Source: Roseobacter sp. MH60115
GTDB lineage: Bacteria; Pseudomonadota; Alphaproteobacteria; Rhodobacterales; Rhodobacteraceae
Direction: 5' to 3'
NCBI RefSeq assembly: GCF_015644665.1
Contig: NZ_JADOBQ010000010.1
Span: 1 to 64,000 of the forward strand
DNA length: 64,000 nucleotides
Shown: positions 63,817 to 64,000 of the stretch, one piece after another
How the letters are laid out: every line of letters starts with the position of its first letter
How positions within the stretch are numbered: the first letter of the stretch is position 1
Translations under genes and position numbers: made by a program
The notes under the pieces: model-generated
Told to the model about the DNA's origin: nothing
The model's database searches: none
What the model saw: only the letters and a program-made list of their open reading frames with translations

Positions 63817-64000
63817 ATGGATGAAGAAAAGATCGCCGTCATCGGCCTTGGATATGTCGGGCTGCCGCTGGCGGTGGCATTCGGGCGCATCCGTCCGGTC
63901 ATCGGGTTCGACATCAGCGATGCGCGCATCGCGGCGCTGAAAGACGGCCAGGACATCACCCGCGAAACCCCGGCCGAGGATCTGGCCGCGGCCAGGCATC
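63817..64000 (+). CDS. Nucleotide-sugar dehydrogenase (TviB/WbpA-like), 3' partial
   Basis: The ATG at 63817 opens a frame that runs off the window, 61 codons visible. The start MDEEKIAVIGLGYVGLPLAV has the GxGxxG NAD motif of UDP-sugar dehydrogenases, and GLPLAVAFGR followed by GFDISDARIAALKDGQD is the pattern of the UDP-N-acetyl-hexosamine dehydrogenases (TviB/VipA, WbpA) rather than Ugd. It would make a UDP-N-acetylhexosaminuronate. Substrate choice needs the missing part. Confidence 0.75.
   Translation, partial: MDEEKIAVIGLGYVGLPLAVAFGRIRPVIGFDISDARIAALKDGQDITRETPAEDLAAARH

Overview
The window looks like part of a RepA-I-type extrachromosomal replicon of a marine alphaproteobacterium (Rhodobacteraceae, roseobacter group) dedicated to surface polysaccharide, attachment and exoprotein export. 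The evidence is a RepA initiator (13108-14139) divergent from a parA-parB pair (12689-10334), three 22-bp iterons between them, a complete dTDP-rhamnose operon, and high-GC coding with many ATGA-type overlaps. From general knowledge, this combination matches the 'biofilm plasmids' described in roseobacters, where a RepA-I replicon carries a rhamnose operon and exopolysaccharide genes. Both window ends cut through genes, so the replicon is larger than 64 kb or the window is an arbitrary slice. No tRNA, rRNA, CRISPR array or intact insertion sequence was seen.

Layout. 1-5.3 kb: an exosortase locus (TPR protein, short polysaccharide export protein, outer-membrane beta-barrel protein, exosortase XrtD fused to an EpsI domain). 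5.35-8.16 kb, minus strand: a four-gene operon of a spike-base-like protein, an Ig-like protein, a SASA/SGNH esterase and an FN3/LamG protein. 8.3-10.2 kb: rhomboid protease and GT4 glycosyltransferase. 10.3-14.1 kb: parS-like site, parB, parA, oriV and repA. 14.1-17.8 kb: UDP-glucuronate epimerase, rhamnosyltransferase-like GT2, an unknown protein and a sulfotransferase. 17.9-21.0 kb: serralysin-type RTX protease with a small secreted protein upstream. 21.6-26.95 kb: OafA-type acyltransferase, a VPLPA-CTERM protein, an unknown envelope protein and ugd. 27.1-30.6 kb: a 1184-aa exoprotein. 31.1-34.1 kb: type I secretion ABC transporter and HlyD-type adaptor. 34.4 kb: galE. 35.4-51.15 kb: a visibly lower-GC glycan cassette. 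51.2-55.9 kb: phosphohexomutase and rfbADBC. 56.0-57.9 kb: exosortase E/protease and a tiny VPEID-CTERM peptide. 58.1-61.6 kb: a large adhesin. 62.1-64 kb: manC and the start of a UDP-sugar dehydrogenase.

How it fits together. The window encodes routes to dTDP-L-rhamnose, UDP-glucuronate and its 4-epimer, UDP-galactose, GDP-mannose and, by inference, a GDP-3,6-dideoxyhexose such as GDP-colitose. It also has glycosyltransferases, membrane carriers, acyl- and sulfo-transferases that decorate a glycan, and export parts. Two separate exosortase systems, XrtD/VPLPA and XrtE/VPEID, are each encoded with a matching substrate. The type I exporter is the likely route for the leaderless protease and adhesin; its TolC partner is not in view.

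The observations most worth a second look are: (i) an N-terminal module of about 50 residues shared by three otherwise unrelated leaderless proteins, two of them in an operon led by a homologue of the gene-transfer-agent head-spike base protein; (ii) the pair of exosortases, one with a substrate whose mature part is only about 15-20 residues; (iii) a candidate Cys-Gln thioester domain in the big adhesin; (iv) a DegT-family enzyme with His in place of the PLP lysine beside gmd; (v) a PPC-like domain inserted in a serralysin catalytic domain.
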